A model generated the notes under the pieces. The model was not told the origin of the DNA. It worked only from the letters and a program-made list of their open reading frames with translations, and ran no database searches. 5,775 nt of DNA from positions 1 to 5,775 of the forward strand of contig JAVLBA010000110.1 in the NCBI GenBank assembly GCA_031581485.1, given 5' to 3'. The stretch comes from BM506 sp031581485 (lineage in GTDB: Bacteria; Desulfobacterota; Desulfobulbia; Desulfobulbales; SURF-16). This document shows, one piece after another, positions 5,625 to 5,775 of this stretch; position 1 is the first letter of the stretch, and every line of letters begins with the position of its first letter. A program made the translations under genes and the position numbers.

Positions 5625-5775
5625 AGCTTTCGCTCTCTTCATTCTTTTGCGCATCCTTTCTCGTTGCCAGGAGATGGAAACCCGTAAAAAGGGCCGGCCA
5701 AATAATCAGAACCATGGGTACGATGGCCAGGAATTCCTTGACATAGTAGATGATGGGCTGCTTGCCGAGATGGGT
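5623..5775 (-). CDS. C-terminal end of a membrane-anchored protein, probable iron-sulfur partner subunit
   Basis: The last 50 residues of a gene that continues beyond the right edge, ending at TAG 5623-5625. The fragment begins THLGKQPIIYYVKEF, then has one hydrophobic segment (about residues 15-37 of the fragment), followed by a short charged tail rich in K, E and S (ATRKDAQKNEESES). This is a single C-terminal membrane anchor with a polar tail. Immediately upstream of a HybB/HmcC-type subunit the expected gene is a ferredoxin-like iron-sulfur protein; HmcB- and HybA-type versions carry such an anchor. No cluster-binding cysteines lie in the visible part, so the assignment rests on position and topology. 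Confidence 0.6.
   Translation of the reverse strand, partial: THLGKQPIIYYVKEFLAIVPMVLIIWPALFTGFHLLATRKDAQKNEESES

Overview
The window suggests a Gram-negative anaerobe, most likely a deltaproteobacterium (Desulfobacterota) of the sulfate-reducing type. This is inferred from a HybB/HmcC-like integral-membrane subunit preceded by the end of a membrane-anchored partner subunit, an arrangement typical of the cytochrome-c-linked membrane complexes of those bacteria. It also fits a moderately GC-rich coding sequence beside an AT-rich intergenic region. No rRNA, tRNA, CRISPR array or insertion sequence was recognised, and no gene fixes the genus.

Layout. Positions 1-536 are intergenic and AT-rich. 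They hold two neighbouring inverted repeats (45-91 and 105-133), a strong intrinsic terminator on the + strand (327-361) with no clear gene in front of it, and a probable sigma70-type promoter (419-447) for the next gene. Positions 537-2309 (+) encode a complete FtsH, the membrane-bound AAA+ zinc protease, starting at TTG with a well-placed GGAG. Forty-one bases later, convergent with ftsH, lies a 610-residue membrane sensor histidine kinase (2351-4183, -). Upstream of the kinase on the same strand is a 170-base gap with a 38-nt stem-loop (4305-4342). Then come a 418-residue, ten-helix NrfD/HybB-family quinone-interacting subunit (4354-5610, -) and the last 50 residues of another membrane-anchored protein (5623-5775, -), 12 bases apart.

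How they may work together. The two right-hand genes are clearly one operon: the ribosome binding site of the second overlaps the stop of the first. They probably form part of a membrane redox complex moving electrons between the quinone pool and periplasmic or extracytoplasmic carriers. The histidine kinase is the next gene downstream on the same strand and could sense the same respiratory state. It has no response regulator in this window and the stem-loop separates it from the redox genes, so the link is inferred. FtsH is transcribed from the other side and is a separate unit handling membrane-protein quality control.

Nothing here is plainly a new system. The most unusual points are an FtsH with changes at several nearly invariant positions and a short C-terminus, an orphan kinase with an altered H-box and a cysteine cluster, and a strong terminator without an obvious upstream gene, which may mark an undescribed small RNA.
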